Below are positions 61,001 to 64,000 of a DNA stretch of 64,000 bases, piece after piece. Both the position numbers and the translations under genes were made by a program. Under the pieces are notes generated by a model that was not told the origin of the DNA, did no database searches, and saw only the letters and a program-made list of their open reading frames with translations. This stretch comes from Brachionus rotundiformis (Eukaryota; Rotifera; Eurotatoria; Ploima; Brachionidae), in contig JAESIW010000137.1 in NCBI GenBank assembly GCA_016802295.1, forward strand, positions 1,293,318 through 1,357,317. The letters run 5' to 3'. Numbering within the stretch: position 1 is the stretch's first letter; each line of letters opens with the position of its first letter.

Positions 61001-64000
61001 CAAGGTAAATTTAGATAATTTTTTTTAAAAATTATGTTTTTTAATCTTGTTTAGCATTGAAACTTAGATTAAAAACTAAGTTGAAAAAAAAAATTAAAAT
61101 AGAATAAATTTTTTTTAAATTAAATTCGGAAATAGTTTACCAAGACTGATTTGTTTATTTATTTATTTTATTCATAAAAATGAGATCTCTTAACAAAAAA
61201 TGTTTCACCAACACTTTGCTTTAAATCTTAAGTATAGAGCCGCTTTCATCAACCAAAGTTAAATGAAAAAATATCTAATTTTCTCTTCAAATTCTCAAGT
61301 ATGCCATTAAGGATTTACTTTAACTATTTTTCTTGATTGATTTTAGACTGTTTTTTTTTCTAAACATAAATGTGTTCACTCACTCTCAAATTTTAACAAA
61401 TTCGTAGCTAAAATTACTGAGATTTTAATTGAAATAAAAATATGAAATATTACATAATAATTTCAATGAGTTTACTTTACTTGGGTTCTTTATTTCCTCA
61501 AACCAAATTAGAATTAAAAATCAAATTCTTGACAAAACTCTGCCATAGAATTTCAGCATTCTGAATGTATTACTATTAGTTTTATTATTTAAGATTTTTG
61601 CCAACTTAGCTCATTAATTTGAAACCTTTGATATTTAATTAGAAAAAAGTGTACCTTAAATATACGCCAAATATTACTTATACCAACACCGATCATGTTT
61701 GTTTATGGATTTAGCTAGCACCCACATAATTTAACTCTACGCCGTTTTGTTTGATTGTCTTATAGTTTGTTTTTGTTGGGAGTAGTTGGTTAAATTTGTA
61801 GATAAATCAAGTCTAAATGGGTTGTTTTAGACAGACTTTAATTAAGAATCAACGCAGCTTTTACATAATTTAAAATCTTAAAAAATTATTTTTTTAAATT
61901 AGGTCTAATTTAAAGTATTAAAAATTTTGTAAAGATAAACTAGTGCACCAAAAAGAAATTTTTTTCAATTTAAAATTTTTATCTTAATTAAATAGAAATC
62001 AATTTAAATTATGAGCAGATTGAATTTGTGTTGGCTATTGAATTTGGCAATTAGCTTTCAAATTATCGATTAGTATTTTTATTCTTTTCTTTATTAATAA
62101 ATTGTCATATTTAAATTTTGACATGTGCAAGGATTCTCAAAGTCTTGAATATGCTAATTCAGTATAATATGACAAAATTCTATCATTATGATTATTGTTG
62201 GCTTAAGAGAGATGAAATCTTCAATTCTAATTTAAATCGTAGATTAAAAAACTCTGGCAAAAATGCACCCAACTCGGCTTTAATTATTATTATATATAAT
62301 TTTTTTTATTTATTTTCATCTCAGACATAAAAGTGTTATTTAAACAGAATGATTAATTAGCTAGAGCATTTTGCTAGTGAAGCTTGCCAAAAATATTTGA
62401 AAATAACTAGAAAAAAGAACTGCTTATTCCAAAAAAAAATCCGGAATTTGCTACTCGCTTTTTTTCATAATTTGGCTTGTTTAACTTAGAGCCTAGAGAC
62501 TATATCAAGATAAGAATGAATAAATTTAAATCTCTAATAAATCATCATGAACAATATTGGCCAAATTATTGGAAATTTCCATTAAATTTAGCGATAAGAT
62601 TATCGATTCAATTAAATATATCACAATGAACTCTATTTAAATTCAGTTTTTTATTTTCTAAAAAAAAAGAGGAAACATGAAAGAGAAATTTATAAAATTT
62701 CCAAATTAACAAAAACTCTCTTTGATTCTTTGGAAATTTTATTTGATTAATAGTTAAGCTACAAATATAAATAAAAAATGATGATGTATTTTAGTTTAGC
62801 CCACGTCTGTTTTTTTTTTCTAATTTAAAACAACATATGTTAAATCCTACATAAAAATTTAAAAATTCCGGTCATGATGTAAAAAGTTAACAAACCAAAA
62901 ATTAATTAAATTTTCGAAAATTGTAAAGAATTTTCAAAGTCTAAAATAGAGGCCATCGAAAGAGTTTTAATTTTCTGAAAAATTTTATTAAATGAATTAA
63001 TTTTTCTTTACAATAAATTAATAAAACAAACAATTAAAACTATTAAAACCCTCATGAGCTCTTTTATTGTATTTTAAATCGTCTAATCTGGCAAGAGAAT
63101 TTAATTTAGAAACATCAACTTCCTCTAGCCGTATTTAATGCTCTAAATTATTTAAGTACTTTTTAACCTAAAAATAGTGATATATCAAAAATCGCCAAGT
63201 TTATTACACATGAGTTTTATATTACCTTTCAAAAAGTCAATAATTAGTTACAATTTTATTGCTAAAAATAAAGCAGTATAGTCTTTATTCTGGTTATTAA
63301 AAAATATATAAAATTAATGGTTTTATTGATGTTCCAATATCCGTGTCAGTTCAAATGTATGATCATTTTTCTTCTTAATTTTGCCTTAAAGATATTAAAA
63401 AAATTCACTAAAAATAATTATTAAAAATTATATATATAGCTGATAAAATTGCTATTTTTAGAATTTAATTTGTATACAAAACTAAAATTAAAAAAAACCA
63501 ACATTTAATAATAAATTTCAATTTGATTCGAAATTTTGACATTACTTTTTTCTTGATTAAAACAATTACCAAACAGATATTTTTGTTAAATAAAATCAAT
63601 AATGAATAGACAGTTAATTTTAATATATATGTGTTTGACTAAGAAATTCTTAGTAAATTTCTAATAAGTATTATTCAGCAATAATAAATATTAGCAGATT
63701 ATTTTTCAAAAAATAAAGTTTTTAATTAGAGCTTCCTTAACATATATTTGATTTAATAAAATCTGCTATACGGCTTTTATCATGAAACAAACTTTTGATT
63801 AGTTTTTATCTTTAATTTCAGATTATATTATTTTTACATATGATGCATCAACAAACAATTGAATTATAATATTTTTAACAATATGAAAAACAGGAGCTTA
63901 ATAAAACAAAAAATCGAATTATGGAAGATTTTGCTATAAAAAAGTTCCAGTAATTAAAGATATCTACAAGTCAACAAGTAAATTAATTTCTATTTGAATC
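58071..64000. other. 6-kb gene-free right end
   Basis: I checked both strands and found no exon chain. Most is AT-rich. Several less AT-rich patches break the pattern (about 58385-58490, 59450-59900, 60050-60330, 61680-61860) without open frames. At 58460-58466 CAG|GTAACT on + looks like a splice donor with no coding exon before it. A 70-codon frame at 62118-62330 looks like chance. The tract may be regulatory DNA or a long intron/UTR of a gene beyond the window. Confidence 0.35.

Noticed and set aside
62118..62330. 70-codon ORF on +
   Set aside because: No recognised domain, ends in an Ile/Phe run, no neighbouring exons.

Overview
The window is nuclear DNA of a small-genome animal. It is very AT-rich (by eye about three quarters A+T). 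Protein-coding genes are split by tiny GT-AG introns, mostly about 45-120 nt, and gene-poor stretches contain decayed retrotransposon pieces. The gene set is metazoan: a T-box factor, TDP-43, CSDE1/UNR, PDE8, RMI1, an ADAMTS-like protease and rolling-stone-like membrane proteins. AT content, micro-introns and compactness would fit a monogonont rotifer such as Brachionus, but that is an inference and no marker gene proves it. I see no CRISPR array, rRNA or convincing tRNA.

Layout. 0-10.5 kb: a purple acid phosphatase (ACP7 type, -), a GAPR-1-like CAP protein (+), a seven-exon stathmin-domain (STMND1-like) gene made of very small exons (+), and two tandem rolling-stone-like genes (-). 12-22.7 kb: a PKA catalytic-subunit-like kinase (-), a complete 12-exon legumain (-), a GM2-activator-like secreted lipid binder (+) and RMI1 (-), with LINE remnants between. 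24.7-34.8 kb: SLC35B1 (+), a membrane-anchored ADAMTS-like metalloprotease (+), an NAD(P)-dependent short-chain reductase (+) and CSDE1/UNR (-, 5' start unresolved). 34.8-45.4 kb: a long non-coding tract, an intronless T-box gene (+), a trypsin-fold protease (-) and an intronless beta-1,3-glycosyltransferase (+). 45.5-46.9 kb: a possible non-autonomous DNA transposon packed with AAGATCTT palindromes. 48.6-58.1 kb: TDP-43 (+), eIF5A (-) and a 13-exon PDE8 (-). 58-64 kb: no gene recognised.

The genes are independent transcription units on both strands, not an operon. Exon models were derived by hand from splice-site consensus, reading-frame continuity and remembered family alignments. Internal junctions are well supported. 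First exons and UTRs are less certain. The most unusual items are: an exact 57-bp copy of T-box coding sequence lying 3.6 kb upstream in non-coding DNA; the ADAMTS/EGF/transmembrane architecture; the TDP-43 tail rebuilt without a glycine-rich region; the AAGATCTT-rich element; and a CAP protein that has lost most of its cavity residues.
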